Positions 36,741 through 51,747 of a stretch of DNA of 64,000 nucleotides are shown piece by piece; position 1 is the stretch's first letter, and each line of letters opens with the position of its first letter. Location of the stretch: contig JABYQN010000001.1 of the NCBI GenBank assembly GCA_022606135.1, positions 1,054,001 through 1,118,000 on the forward strand, in the 5' to 3' direction. A program made the translations under genes and the position numbers. Origin of the DNA: Fomes fomentarius. Taxonomy: Eukaryota; Basidiomycota; Agaricomycetes; Polyporales; Polyporaceae. The notes under the pieces are model-generated. The model had not been told where the DNA came from. It saw only the letters and a program-made list of their open reading frames with translations, and searched no databases.

Positions 36741-37465
36741 ATCTAGACATCACAGTATATCCCTTATCCCAATATCCCTTATTCCCTACAGGTCCTCCCC
36801 TATACTTCACTGACTTGCGTGCTTTCTGTGCGGTGCAAGGTGTAATGGTACTAGTACAGCCGTGTGCGATAGCTGTAGCCAGCTGCCTACAGATCGTGGA
36901 ATGTGGCGATAGATGGACGTGTATTCCATTAACTCTTCTCGTACCTATCTCCCTTCGTACGCGGCGAAGGCATAATCCAGAAGAACTTTGTATGTATGTT
37001 ACTCTGTTCGAAGCTTACTACTATGTGTTTGTTTCTCATGCTATCCCTGTGCCGTCATGACCTTATTTATGTGAAGACAATACTTGAGTACTGAACCACA
37101 AGTCCCGCGCCCAACCGGCCATGACTATTATCGCCGATCTGGAGCGTGTTGGGTGGGACGTGCAACGAGAACATCCCTGTCAATTACTACTCGTTCTTCG
37201 CAGACTCCAGAGACCGAATGCGTATGCGCGCATTCTGTCTTTATACAGGGAATACGCCCCACACATCAGACAGGCGGTTTGATTATGATACTCATGATGA
37301 TCATAGGTGAATGGACAAGGGAATGTACAATGGAGGGTCGATTAGGTGCTATGCCGTGACTATACAGGTGTCTGGAGTAGGTTGTGGAGAGGACGACGAT
37401 GGAACAGAAGAATAAGTGTAGAGCGTGGAGACGAGGAGCAGCTGACAACACACCTTCGCGACCAT
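36741..37465. other. intergenic between convergent genes
   Basis: The 725 bp hold the 3' ends of the phosphatase (+) and the 172-residue orphan (-). The sequence is AT-richer than the neighbouring genes, and I see no coding or structural RNA signal. Confidence 0.5.
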
Positions 37466-38035
37466 CTAAAGGAAGAACGCAAGTTCGAACCAATCAGGCT
37501 TGCAGTCCAGCTCACGGGCGAGCCTCTCCACCTTGTCCGCCGTCAACCGCTGTTCGAACGCCTCCTTAGTCATAGGAAACAAAGTCAAGATCGGCGCGCA
37601 GCGGTTCTCCGTGATAAACGGCATGGCTTCTTTGTGCCGCGGCCGCAGATACCCGATTTGGATGTCCAGCGAAGGGTCGTCGGCGACCCACCGCGCAGCA
37701 TTGAGTCCGTAGGTCAGTAGGGAGCCCGGGGACTCTCCTTCGAGGCGTGGGTCGATCCGGATTGCGAGTTGCTCGATAGCCTCCGGACGAAGATAGATGG
37801 CGTAGTAGAATACGGCGGTGGTTCGGGGTTTCTTGATCTCTTCGAGCGGTGGCCACGGCCTGCAGTCGACTAAACGGGGCCGAGACTTGTGGTCGCCGGA
37901 ACTTTTCGCCCCCGACGACGATGCCTGGTCGTCGAGCTAATGCGTGTCAATGATATTCCGGGAGGACAGACAAACAGCTCAACTCACAGAGAGCGATTGA
38001 AGATCGGTAGCGAGCTGGACGGGGTCTGAGGACAT
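37466..38035 (-). CDS. orphan protein of 172 residues
   Basis: Two exons (38035-37988 and 37936-37466) join in phase across a 51-nt GT-AG intron (donor GTGAGT). The protein begins MSSDPVQLATDLQSLS and has no stop until ELAFFL at the end. I do not recognise the family. A conserved-looking core reads TTAVFYYAIYLRPEAIEQLA, then LLTYGLNAARWVADDPSLDI and IGYLRPRHKEAMPFI. The C-terminus is Lys/Glu/Leu-rich (QRLTADKVERLARELDCKP). There is no signal peptide and no membrane segment. The frame is open upstream to an ATG at 38290, so a longer N-terminus is possible. It is divergently arranged with the next orphan, and a decayed sequence resembling its core lies at 40495-40720. This looks like a lineage-restricted gene rather than core genome. 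Confidence 0.65.
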
Positions 38036-38167
38036 GATGGTGGTCGTAGTGTAAGTGCGTTTCTTACCACGTGGGCCACGTTTATGAAGGATGTTCGTGT
38101 ACTCCGGGCCGAGAGGATCAATAGTAGGCGCGGGGAAGTCGTGGGAATGGCACTCACTGAGTCGGGC

Positions 38168-38229
38168 GTCCATTGTCTTGTCTTGAGTCCATTGTCTTAG
38201 TCCAATTGTCTTGAGTCCATTGTTCAAAA
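38168..38229. repeat. four-copy tandem repeat in divergent promoter
   Basis: Imperfect copies of GTCCATTGTCTTGA, with small indels, occupy 38168-38186, 38187-38199, 38200-38214 and 38215-38229. They lie between the two divergent orphan genes, about 45 bp upstream of a TATA box. They could be repeated factor sites or simple slippage products. Confidence 0.75.
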
Positions 38230-38272
38230 TGCTATTGAGCTCTAGATCTTGTGCCCATGATGGAAGCAATGG

Positions 38273-38280
38273 TATATAAT
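38273..38280 (+). promoter_or_regulatory. TATA box of orphan gene
   Basis: TATATAAT lies 44 bp before the ATG at 38324. That spacing fits a short 5' leader for the plus-strand orphan gene. Clear TATA boxes were not noticed at most other genes here. Confidence 0.55.
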
Positions 38281-38323
38281 GGTTGTACATACCTTATCGT
38301 TCGTCGATCGCTTCATCGGCAAC

Positions 38324-40096
38324 ATGTCGGATGACCAGCCCATCTTCAGCTCTCCATTGCCTACTCGCCTCAAACATCGTCGTTCCAGAGCTCAAAGGGT
38401 GGACGATGACGAGAGTGATGAACACTCTGGCTCAGATACTCGGAATGTGGAGGAGGATCTCCCTCTACGTGTAAGGCAAGCCCAGGCTGTATCCACCGCC
38501 AACCTAGATTCTCAATTGGGTAAATCCCAAGTAGTGAGTCTAATCAAAAGATCCCTTGCAATCGCGTACGCTAACCACCATCTGCTGGGCACCCTTCAAG
38601 GAGGAACACGGCGGTGCAAGTTTTGCTGGGTCTGCTATAGTGGTAGAGGCACGCGAATCTCCTGATCCTCTCGATTGCATAGACAGCACCGAAGGTCGGG
38701 ACACCTCAGCTTACGATCTCCGAGCAATATCTAACTCGCACTCGCAAAACAGATGTGTTCGGGTTCCCGAGCTCCCACGACAGACTGGAAGTGGGACAGC
38801 CTGAGTCAGAGTTGCCCTCAGGCTGGTCCGATGCAGAGGATGAAAGGCATTATCAGCTTGGTGGCATCGTCCTGGTGCCAGTGCGGGATGCGTCGTTCCC
38901 GAGGGCCTCCGACAGGCTGAGGAGCAAATGGCAGGTCAGATCGCCAGGGCACTTCACCACCCGTCCAATGAAGGGCTGCACTCCGCTACGTTTGATACTC
39001 TTATACGGGAATGCTTGTTGCCTCGTCTGGCTGGAAAGGATATACGGGGCAACCCCTTCGCTATCGGACATTATTCTCAGCTTGCAATACTGAAATTGAG
39101 GCAAGTGGCTCACTTGATATGGAGAGTGTCCTGGCTGATACGTTCCTCGTGCAGTGAAACAGCACCGCTTAGCAAGGCACACCAGGTCCGGTTGCAGGCT
39201 ATCGATCCCGATGTGGATACCGCCAGGGTATGTCGTTCCATTCCTAGTAGCACGCTAATCTACAGTATCGTGACGTGTGCTTTCCATACCATTCAGCGCA
39301 TCAAAGCATTTCAAGAACGCCGGCTTCCGGACTTTTCGTCTCTGATCTTCTTCAAGGAGAAGAAAATAGTGGCGAAGGGTCGTCTGTGCCGTGTGAAGAC
39401 CTACCTTGGGCCGCAGTTCAGCATCACTGAGGTCAAATCCTTGGAAGAGACAGCCGTCAATGACCTCGACCGCGTCCTCCCCGTCGTTCTCTGGGGGCTC
39501 ATAAACAGAATCAAGAAGCAGCGCAGTTCATGTTTGCTGAGGACCATTCTCTGGACACGATCGCGGGTTTCGTTGGGTCTGGGCCTGGCTGGTCGTACGC
39601 CGAGTATTATCGTACTTGGTTTGTGGACCCTCATGGTAAGCCATGGCCAAGAAAGCCGGCCCAGGTCAAGTCGTACGAGGATCGGGACATTCTGGAGCAG
39701 TGGCGGAAGGGGGACCGGCCTCCGGTCAAGAAGCGCAAGGGGGACCGGCCCCCAGTCAAGAAACGCAAGCGCTACATTGACCTGAGTAGTAGCGAGTACG
39801 ACGATGCGGACTACGTCCCTGATGCATTTCCCAGCTCGGATTCCGTCGACAATGCACCCACTGCCGACGGAGGAGTGAACGATCACAAATACCCTCCCTA
39901 TCTCGGCAAGGATCACCCCCTACCTGCCGACTGCGTCAAGCCAATCTTTGGCAAGAAGTCGTTCCTATACATTTTGGACGAGGAGGGTCGTACTAAGCAG
40001 GCTTTCGACGTCATCGTGAAGCAGATCAGGAGCTGGTACGCAGATCGGGAGGACGGATATCGCCTCACCTTCGACCCTGATCCGTATGCCGCCTGA
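38324..40096 (+). CDS. orphan nuclear-type protein with KKRK repeats
   Basis: I do not recognise this gene. A consistent model uses exons 38324-38533, 38601-38694, 38753-38860, 38935-39104, 39186-39227, 39297-39455 (or to 39473) and 39509 (or 39527)-40096. Every junction is GT-AG and the phases agree, giving about 456 residues. It begins MSDDQPIFSSPLPTRLKHRR. The middle reads LIRECLLPRLAGKDIRGNPF and RIKAFQERRLPDFSSLIFF. The last exon reads IAGFVGSGPGWSYAEYYRTW, then two tandem copies of GDRPPVKKRK (a perfect 10-codon period), an acidic Ser/Asp stretch, and DVIVKQIRSWYADREDGYRL. The basic repeats look like nuclear localisation signals. Two donors are weak (GTCGGG; GTCAAT or GTCCTC), and the last intron is ambiguous. 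It could instead be a partly decayed gene read in three frames. Confidence 0.5.
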
Positions 40097-40782
40097 ATAG
40101 ACGAGGAGTATCTGCTCGCATTGTGGTGTGCAGCGGGTTCGGATGCTGAAGTTGGCTGTGGTATTATGCAGTGATGTTGGCAACGTCGTAACGTCGCTCC
40201 AGTCCCCACTTCTGAATCGATGCCTGCTGTGTGTTGGTGTACAAGCAATAGGATGTACTGTACGTGTGGTGTGTTCTGTATCACGGTCAATGATACCGTA
40301 GGCAAGAATCAATCCAAGATGTCTAGTATGTTATGTAATATACTGATCCGGATCATGATGCGCCGCTCAAATCACTGGCTCACCTGGTCAGGCAACACGA
40401 ACTACAATGGACTGCTTCGCTTTTGGCAATTTAAGCGTGTTCGCTTTCCCAACCACACACATCTTCGTAGGTTCGTATCATACTATCCTTTAATATGGTC
40501 CCTGATGTAGTCTCACAAGAGCGACTGGAAGGGGCCGGTGGCCATGAAACAACCGGGGTCTTCTATTACGCCATCTACGTAGTACCTACGCGAGGGCGCC
40601 CTCGGACTGGTGGACCTACGGCTTGCCCCGCGCTAAGTATGTACGAGCATCATGTACGTCAACTGAGAGGACAACAGAAACACGGGGATATGCCAATACT
40701 TGGCAGATGGATCCCTAGTTGCGCAGCGAAAGAATATACAAAAGAGTACATGCCATGACAGTGATAAACGTCGTCTGTATTA
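40097..40782. other. intergenic with decayed gene fragment
   Basis: The interval lies between the orphan gene (+) and the stop of PEX6 (-). Apart from the fragment at 40495-40720 it shows no coding signal. It is AT-richer than PEX6. Confidence 0.5.
40495..40720 (+). pseudogene. decayed fragment resembling the 172-residue orphan
   Basis: The plus strand reads TTGVFYYAIYVVP, closely matching TTAVFYYAIYLRP of the orphan at 37466-38035, with clear nucleotide identity over about 35 bp (TTCTA-TACGCCATCTA core). After a shortened middle, the match resumes in another frame as TYGLPRAKYV against TYGLNAARWV. The rest of the protein is missing, and a frame change is needed between the blocks. It lies on the opposite strand from its relative, about 2.5 kb away. 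I read it as a truncated inverted duplicate. Confidence 0.5.
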
Positions 40783-44894
<4,112 letters not shown>

Positions 44895-45045
44895 CGTCTC
44901 TCTTTCGCTCGACGCCCGTGTTTTATTGCTCGTCTTCGCTGTTTGCTATCTAGCCGACCCGGGAGTAATCTGTTACCGGCCGCAAGACTTTGCCGTTGAC
45001 TCTGGAAATCGAGCGTACCCATCTTTTGAAACGAGTCTCTGAGAT

Positions 45046-45888
45046 ATGAGTAGGGGAGGCAGAGGCGGGTTTGGTGGGTTTGGCGGTCGCGGTGGAGGTA
45101 CGTTCCTGTGAGACCTATCAGGTCTCGGGTAATTTACAACGCAATGTTGCCTTGTAGGTCGTGGAGGCGGAAGGGGCGGATTTCAACAGAGAGATGCTGG
45201 CCCTCCAGACGAGGTACTCGGTAAGTCCCACAGGTGTCCTACAATAAATCCATAGCTTAGCTCCGTGATACAGAAATGGGTTCGTTCCTCCATGCAGTCG
45301 AGGACGAGATGCTCTGTCAGGCGACCATGGCAGACAAGGTCCCATACTTCAATGCACCCATTTACTTGCAAAACAAATCTGTAATTGGTCGTGTGGACGA
45401 AATTCTCGGGCCTATAAATGAGGTCTACTTTTCGGTAAAAATGGGAGAGGGCATGGTCGCAAGTAGCTTCAAAAAGGGCGACAAGGTGTATATTGGCGGC
45501 GACAAGTTGCTTCCTATCGAGCGGTTCTTGCCCAAGCCGAAGGTCGTCGGTGAGTGTTCATCAAATCACCACTTCGAATTCAAGGTCAACCTTAACCGTG
45601 CTCCTTCTCTCTTACTTTTCCTCAGGAGTCAAAAAGCCCAGAGGGGCAGGCGGACGAGGTGGACCTGGTGGAAGGGGAGGACGAGGCGGGCCGGGCGGTC
45701 GTGGCGGCAGAGGCTTCGGGCGTGGCGCACCGAGAGGGAGGGGTGGTCCGGGTGGTGGGCGTGGTGCACCAAGGGGACGCGGTTTCGGCGGTGGATTTGG
45801 CGGTGGAGGCTTTGGCGGAGGGGGCTTTGGCGGAGGGGGCTTTGGCGGAGGCAGGGGCGGTGGTCGCGGACGTGGTCGTGGGTCATAA
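45046..45888 (+). CDS. GAR1: H/ACA snoRNP subunit Gar1
   Basis: Gar1 is a core protein of box H/ACA snoRNPs, which pseudouridylate rRNA in the nucleolus. Four exons (45046-45097, 45158-45220, 45274-45549, 45626-45888) give 217 residues. An N-terminal RGG region ([18 protein letters not shown]) precedes the conserved beta-barrel: [46 protein letters not shown] and [20 protein letters not shown]. The last exon is a glycine-arginine domain (GRGGPGG and repeated FGGGG) ending GRGRGRGS. Length and layout agree with yeast Gar1 (205 residues). The repeated GGAGGGGGCTTTGGC units near 45810-45850 are an internal coding repeat. Confidence 0.96.
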
Positions 45889-46041
45889 CGTGTATATATG
45901 CAAGTCTGATGTTGTACGAGTCCGTTTTGATATCATCTTTCCCTCTTCCTTCCTACTCTTCATTGTGGTGTGACAAATATCACAAGAATAATGGATAGGT
46001 GGCTATAGGGCTACAAGGTGGGTATACGCATCGACATAATC

Positions 46042-46915
46042 TCACAACTTCAACGCCTTGATCTCCTCCGCGACAGTCTTCACACGTTCTGTACGTTCCA
46101 GCTGTACTGGGATGGCCTGTGCAGGATGATGTTGGGTTCGTGCTCGCATGAACGAATAAGGGAGACGCACCTGCTTCAGCTCCTCCACCACAGCAAACGT
46201 GTGCGATGCGACTTCGTCAATCCGTTCATACACGACAACTGGGACTAAGCCAAGGTGAGCATCACAAGACGACTGGAGGCAAGCAAACACCACGCACTTT
46301 CCTCCTTCGCCCTACTATCGACATCCGCGAGATCTTCCATTGCAGCAGCCTCCTCGGCATCCAGCTCTTGCTGAGCCGCGAGGAGCTCGCGCATTTGCTT
46401 CTCTATCTCCTCGGGCTTCGTGCGGCGCTCTTTGGCGATCTGCAAGTCCCACCGCAGGCTCTGGTCGGACAGAGACCAGATGTGTCGGTCGAAACCTTCG
46501 TCGAATGGTTCTGTGTCTTACCGACGGCGTTATGGCAGGGGCGAAGGTCGTCGTTGATTGTGTGGTTCAGATGTAGGTTAGGAGGGACGGTAACGCACCA
46601 ACTTCATCCTCGTTCAGTTCCTCTAGATTCTGGCCGTTCACCCGCACGTTTGGCCGTGTCAGTTCAAACGTCTTGTCAATGAACTGACGACGTTGCAATC
46701 AGTATGACTCCGACAGTAGGGACATGTAAGATAGAACACACACGGTGAAGATGGGCAAGCAGGACTTGACGGTCCTCGGCGGAATTGTTGCCACTGAGCT
46801 GCTCGTCGAGGGCGGTCAGAGCCGCGAGGGTATAGTTGCGCTTGATGCGCCGCCAGTCATCAAAAGTCTCAATGGAGATACGAGGAATGTCTTCGCGTTG
46901 TGAATCCAGAGCCAT
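46042..46915 (-). CDS. Mis14/Nsl1-like kinetochore subunit
   Basis: The protein begins MALDSQREDIPRISIETFDD and has a helical N-terminus (RRIKRNYTLAALTALDEQL). A segment reading TFELTRPNVRVNGQNLEELN and an acidic turn lead to EPFDEGFDRHIWSLSDQSL. Then come IAKERRTKPEEIEKQM and a coiled coil. This order (VNG motif, ETEPFDE, then an R-R-x-x-P helix) is what I know from fungal Mis14/Nsl1, a subunit of the four-protein MIND/Mis12 complex that links the Ndc80 complex to CENP-C. The final exon, about 46.1 kb, ends ERVKTVAEEIKALKL. Several short introns interrupt it and I did not fix all of them. The assignment rests on motif recognition; a profile search would settle it. Confidence 0.62.
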
Positions 46916-47173
46916 AGTATAGAGTTAGTAGGAGAAAGATGAGCGCGCCGCAAGAAACCACGAGTCTCTGACACAACGCGTACCGTCACGCGTCAGTCAC
47001 AGGTCAGACGCGTCTTGGAAGCAGATACTCAAAGCCAGAGGAGGTGAACGGGGATCATACAAGGACTATATGATTGTAGATGTTACCGAACACAACACGA
47101 CAGATTCCCAGGATAGAGCTATACTACAGAAATAAGTATACATTGGTTTCGTGGACATCGTCTCGAGTCTCGA

Positions 47174-47899
47174 CTAGTTCTCCCATTTTGTCTGCATAGC
47201 ATCAAAGCGTCAGGTATTACTCAGATGTGTACGACAAGATCTTGGAACGTACGTCAGGATGCTTTTTGAATTCTTCATATGCTTCTCGGTTGAAGAAGCT
47301 GACTTCGGACTCATTCTCTGCATGGGCCCATGAGCTTGCGGAGTCACTTACGCGACGAGACTGACGAGACTGACCAAGAGTGAGATCAGCGAGAGTCTGG
47401 CTCTCGTCCTCAAAAATCCACTCATCGTGATCGAGGTTGATGATCAGATTGGTAGTCTAGGGCAAGTCAGGAATTGCGTTCACCAGAAACAAACCAGGAT
47501 GCCACAGACCTTGGCACCGTGCGCCTTGGTATATAGCTTCAAGGTGTCTGTGGGAATAGCCGGTCAGCGAGGATCCCGTGGAGAGAGAGAACAAGGAGAG
47601 TGAACGGACCTAGAACGGCGGTACGATATGGCTTCCATCCAGGCTGTGTCTGTATCGCTGAAGCAGAGATTACAGAGTTTGGGTCGCTGCAACGTGAAGG
47701 TCAGATGAACATATAGGTTACCTTGCCGGACTTTGTCCTTCAACTGACCAACAGTCGTCTGCTCGAGGTTTACATGGTGGAGAACGAGGCTCTTCTCTGT
47801 GCGGAACTCAAAGGACTTGATCACACGGATGGTGAGGGTAGCGTCGGACTTGGGAAGAGCAAGGTTGGTGGGGGTGTCGTCGATGCCGTCTGAAGACAT
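47174..47899 (-). CDS. UPF0538 family protein (C2orf76-like)
   Basis: A small conserved eukaryotic protein of unknown function. The first exon encodes MSSDGIDDTPTNLALPKSDA, then TLTIRVIKSFEFRTEKSLVL and TTVGQLKDKVRQ. Later short exons supply IQTQPGWKPYRTAVL, DTLKLYTKAHGAKTTNLIIN with LDHDEWIFEDESQTLADLG, SEVSFFNREAYEEFKKHPD and a terminal TKWEN. KLYTKAHGAKTTNLIINLD and SFFNREAYE are the family signatures. The region before KAHGAK has a beta-grasp-like pattern, but that is inference. Five or six introns divide under 730 bp. Stop is TAG at 47176-47174, reached through an exon of only about 15 coding bases. Confidence 0.85.
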
Positions 47900-48346
47900 G
47901 ATTTCGCAAGAGTGAAATGCTGGGTGTTTGTGTATGGACGGGTCTCAGTGTCGGATGGAGAGATTTATACGCTGCTCATGGGTCAGCGGCGGCGGGGTGA
48001 ACGTTCAAGACGATACTGGAAGCACTCGGCCAACGCCGAACGATGCCTCGAGCGCCTGCTCTTACTACCTTCTGGCGTCTGTGTCGAGTAAGTATCCAAG
48101 TAAGTACTGTCACAGCAATCTATTAGTATCACTTATGTGGTGGATGCCTAGGCCTTCAGGCACTTCAAAGTTAAGGAGATTCGCCTTCGGGCCGCGGGCC
48201 GACGTGACGCTCGTGGTGTGGCCGAGGTTTATCCGACCATAAGCATATAAACCTCGTTCAACTTCGCGAGTCATTCCTTCTCTCTCGAGTACCGTCTTCG
48301 GAAGCATCGTCCTGACCGCTGTTACTCCTGCCTGTACAGAACTCCT
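47900..48346. promoter_or_regulatory. divergent promoter of UPF0538 and beta-glucosidase genes
   Basis: The 447 bp hold both 5' regions. A TATA-like ATTTATAC at 47965-47972 and a TATAAACC at about 48247-48254 (100 bp upstream of the beta-glucosidase ATG) are visible. No coding signal. Confidence 0.45.
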
Positions 48347-51300
48347 ATGTCTCGCGGTTTCTTAGAGGCCTCCGTGGCCGAGCTCGTCAACAGACTGACC
48401 ACCGAAGAGAAGATTAAACTTCTTGCAGGTCCTAATTGGTGGAACACTAACTCCATAGACCGCCTAGGCATTCCTGCAATTCGCATGAGTGATGGTCCCA
48501 ATGTCAGTTTTCATTCTGCGCATAACCGGGCAGTAACTCATCTACTCGTCGCATAGGGAGTCAGGGGTTCATCTCACTTCGTCTCGACCCCGGCCCAATG
48601 CCTTCCCGTGCGTTGCAGTCGATTGCATCTGTAGATCAAGCTAAGGGCCGAGTGTATAGTGTGCTACCTCTATGGCTTCTACCTTTGATCCTGAACTCCT
48701 TCACAAAGTCGGCTCGTTCCTCGGCGAGGAAGCAAAGACCAAATCTTCCGTCATCTTGCTTGCCCCCACTTGCAACATACAGCGTAACCCTCTGGGTGGG
48801 CGTGCATTCGAGTCCTTCTCCGAAGATCCACACCTCTCCGGTAGGTGATGCATGTATATATGATCTAATAGCAATCATCTGACGCTGTGATGGTACAGGG
48901 ATTTTATCTGCCGCCTATGTCGAGGGTCTTCAGTCCCAAGGCGTAGCCTCTACCATTAAACACTTCGTTGGGAATGACCAAGAGCATGAGCGCACTGCAG
49001 CAGAGTCAGTTATGTCCGACCGCGCTCTCCGTGAGGTCTACCTCTATCCGTACGTACTAAACTCGCTACTTCTCTCAGCCGGTGCCTGACTGAGATCATT
49101 CTACCGTAGGTTCATGCTTGCACAAAAGAAGGCGAAGCCGTGGGCATTTATGACTTCGTTCGTGCATCCCTTCGGTAGATAAGCTGCCGCTCAACGACGA
49201 CAATATTAGATACGGAAGAATCAACGGCGTGCACTGCGCAGAAAACCCCGCTCTTCTCCAGGACATTCTCCGGAAGGAATGGGGCTTCGACGGTATCGTC
49301 ATGAGCGACTGGTACACTTCTGCCAACCATTATCTATCGTACCCTTCTCACGTATACGTATAGGTTCGGCACGTACAGCGTCGACCTCGCGATCAATGCC
49401 GGGCTGGACCTTGAGATGCCTGGCCCGCCGCGTTGGCGGACCCCTTTGCTCGTCGGGCACACGCTTTCGTGCCAGAAAGTCGTTGAAGCGACCCTGGACG
49501 AGCGTGCAACGCATATTCTCAATTTCGTCCAGCGGCAGGCTCGCCGCAACCCCGATGTCGTTTTTGGGGACGGCGAGGAGCGTTCGCGTGACTCGCCTGA
49601 GGCGCGTGCGTTTGCGCGGAAGCTTGCGGCAGAAGGCATGGTCGTGCTCAAGAACGAGGCAAATGTGCTACCGGTGAAGGCAGGCAAGGTCAAGAAGATC
49701 GCTTTGATTGGACCGAATGTTAAAGACCGTGTTATCTCTGGCGGAGGATCTGCTGCTCTGAAGGCTACGTATATCGTCACTCCGCATGCAGGCCTAGTGG
49801 ACAATGCGCCGAAGGGGTTCGAGTTCAAGTACGAGCTTGGATGCTACTGTAAACTCCGTGCTTGCGATGCACCTTGGAGCGGAGCTTGCTCACTAGCTTC
49901 ACAGCGTACAAGTACACTCCGACTTTGGAAGCATACCTGAAGACGCCCTCAGGCGAGCCAGGCTGGCTGTGCACGTTCTACAACCACGATGAGAACGGCA
50001 ACCCAGTTGGGGACGGTGTACAGGACCATGTCCTACAAGACACCCGTGTCAAGTTGAACGATTTCTTGCCCATCGGCCTGACACCCACCTGGACCATTAA
50101 GCTCCGTGGCAGCCTGACGATGGACAAGACGGGCGAGTATCAGCTTGGCCTTACTGTTGCTGGCCGTGCGAAGCTCTTCGTCAATGACGAGCTGACCATC
50201 GACAACTGGACGAAGCAGCGGCCGGGAGATTTCTTCTATGGGTATGGCTGTTACGTTTCTACTAGCTCTTCTGTATGTTCTTAACGGTGATTTTCGTGGT
50301 CCAGGCAAGGTACCGTGGAAGAGCTCGGCACCATATCCTTGACTGCGGGCAAGCCCGTTGACATACTAGTCGAATACACGAACACCAAGCCTCCATCGGG
50401 CCCGGAGGCAGACCGGTCGCAGCCGGCTCTCATGCGGGGAGTGGTACGTTATCCTTGTGCTTTACCTGATGAATATGTTGTAACACTCCGGTAATGATGT
50501 GCAGCGGCTTGGAGGTTGCGAGAAGATCGACCCGGAGGAGGCTTTAGTCGCAGTGGAGAAGCTCGCTGCCGAGTCAGACGTCGTCATTGTGGTCGCAGGC
50601 CTATCTCCCGACTGGGAGAGCGAAGGCTTCGATAGGCCGACCCTGGATATGCCCGGAAGACAGAACGAACTGATTGCTCGCGTTGCAAAGGCGAATTCGA
50701 ACACTGTCGTCTGCCTGCAAGCCGTGAGTGCACCTTCCTCAAGGTGCCGTTCGAAGCTTTGCTGACAATAAACACAGGGCTCTGCTGTCGCCATGCCGTG
50801 GGTCAACGATGTGAACGGCATCATCCAGGCGTGGTATTCGGGCAACGAGGTCGGAAACGCGCTCGCGGATGTGATCTACGGCACGATCAACCCCAGTGGA
50901 CGGCTGCCCCTCACTCTGCCCGTGCGCGTGCAGGACATCCCTGCGTACCCGAACTTCAAGAGCGAGTATGGCCAAATCCACTATCGCGAAGACTTATTCG
51001 TCGGGTACAAGGGATACGAGGCGAAGGGCGTGAAGCCCCTGTTCCCCTTTGGGTGCGTTCATGTAAGGCTTACCTCGCGCAGCACATCTTCCTGACTTCA
51101 CTGTGATAGCCACGGCTTGTCGTACACGACATTCGAATTCTCCGACCTGGTCATCTCTCCTGCCTCAGTCCAGAAGGGCCCCGACTTCTCGCTCGACGTG
51201 TCCGTCAAGGTCACCAACACAGGTGAAGTACCGGGCTCGGAAGTCGTGCAGGTGTACGTCTCGCTCCCGGACATCGGTTTGACTACGCCACGGCTGCAGT

Positions 51301-51518
51301 TGCGCGGGTTCGCAAAGGCGCGGGACATCGCCCCAGGTCAGAGCAAGACAGTCATTGTGAGGTTCGACAAGTACGCAGTGTCGTGGTGGGACACACGTGG
51401 ACAGCAATGGAAAGCTGTGGCTGGCAAATATGGTGTGCATGTCGGTAAGAGCAGCGCGGTGACTGTGCTCGAGAGCGAGTTCAAGCTGGAGGAGGGGTTC
51501 ACTTGGGTCGGGCTCTGA
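48347..51518 (+). CDS. GH3 beta-glucosidase with PA14 insert, intracellular type
   Basis: It hydrolyses terminal beta-D-glucosyl residues, for example from cellobiose. The start [20 protein letters not shown] leads directly into the GH3 N-terminal barrel with no signal peptide, so the enzyme is probably cytosolic. Barrel motifs are [49 protein letters not shown] and GIVMSDWFGTYS, where the Asp of SDW is the catalytic nucleophile. The C-terminal sandwich has [13 protein letters not shown] and [12 protein letters not shown]14 domain (50.0-50.4 kb: [31 protein letters not shown]) is inserted as in Kluyveromyces-type enzymes. Then come [19 protein letters not shown], the FPFGHGLSYT block and a fibronectin-III-like end finishing EEGFTWVGL. 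About 880 residues in ten or so exons. One intron interrupts [16 protein letters not shown]. Confidence 0.95.
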
Positions 51519-51747
51519 GCGGTGCAGAGACATTACAAGCAAGATGATGCAGAGATCTGCATATGCTGTTGTATGAATATACTCGAGTTGCAGACCGTCA
51601 TTTACTCTCGCGTTCAGTTAAAAGGACGCACAGGCTGAATTGTAACATAGTGGATGCATACAGTAAAGCAGAACAGACAGTAACACAAATATATCAGGAG
51701 ATAACCGCACAGCACGATGACGCTACACGCTCAACCTGCGCTCAACC

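Noticed and set aside
45780..45870. Short GC-rich direct repeats
   Set aside because: These are the codons of the Gly/Phe/Arg-rich tail of GAR1, not an independent repeat.
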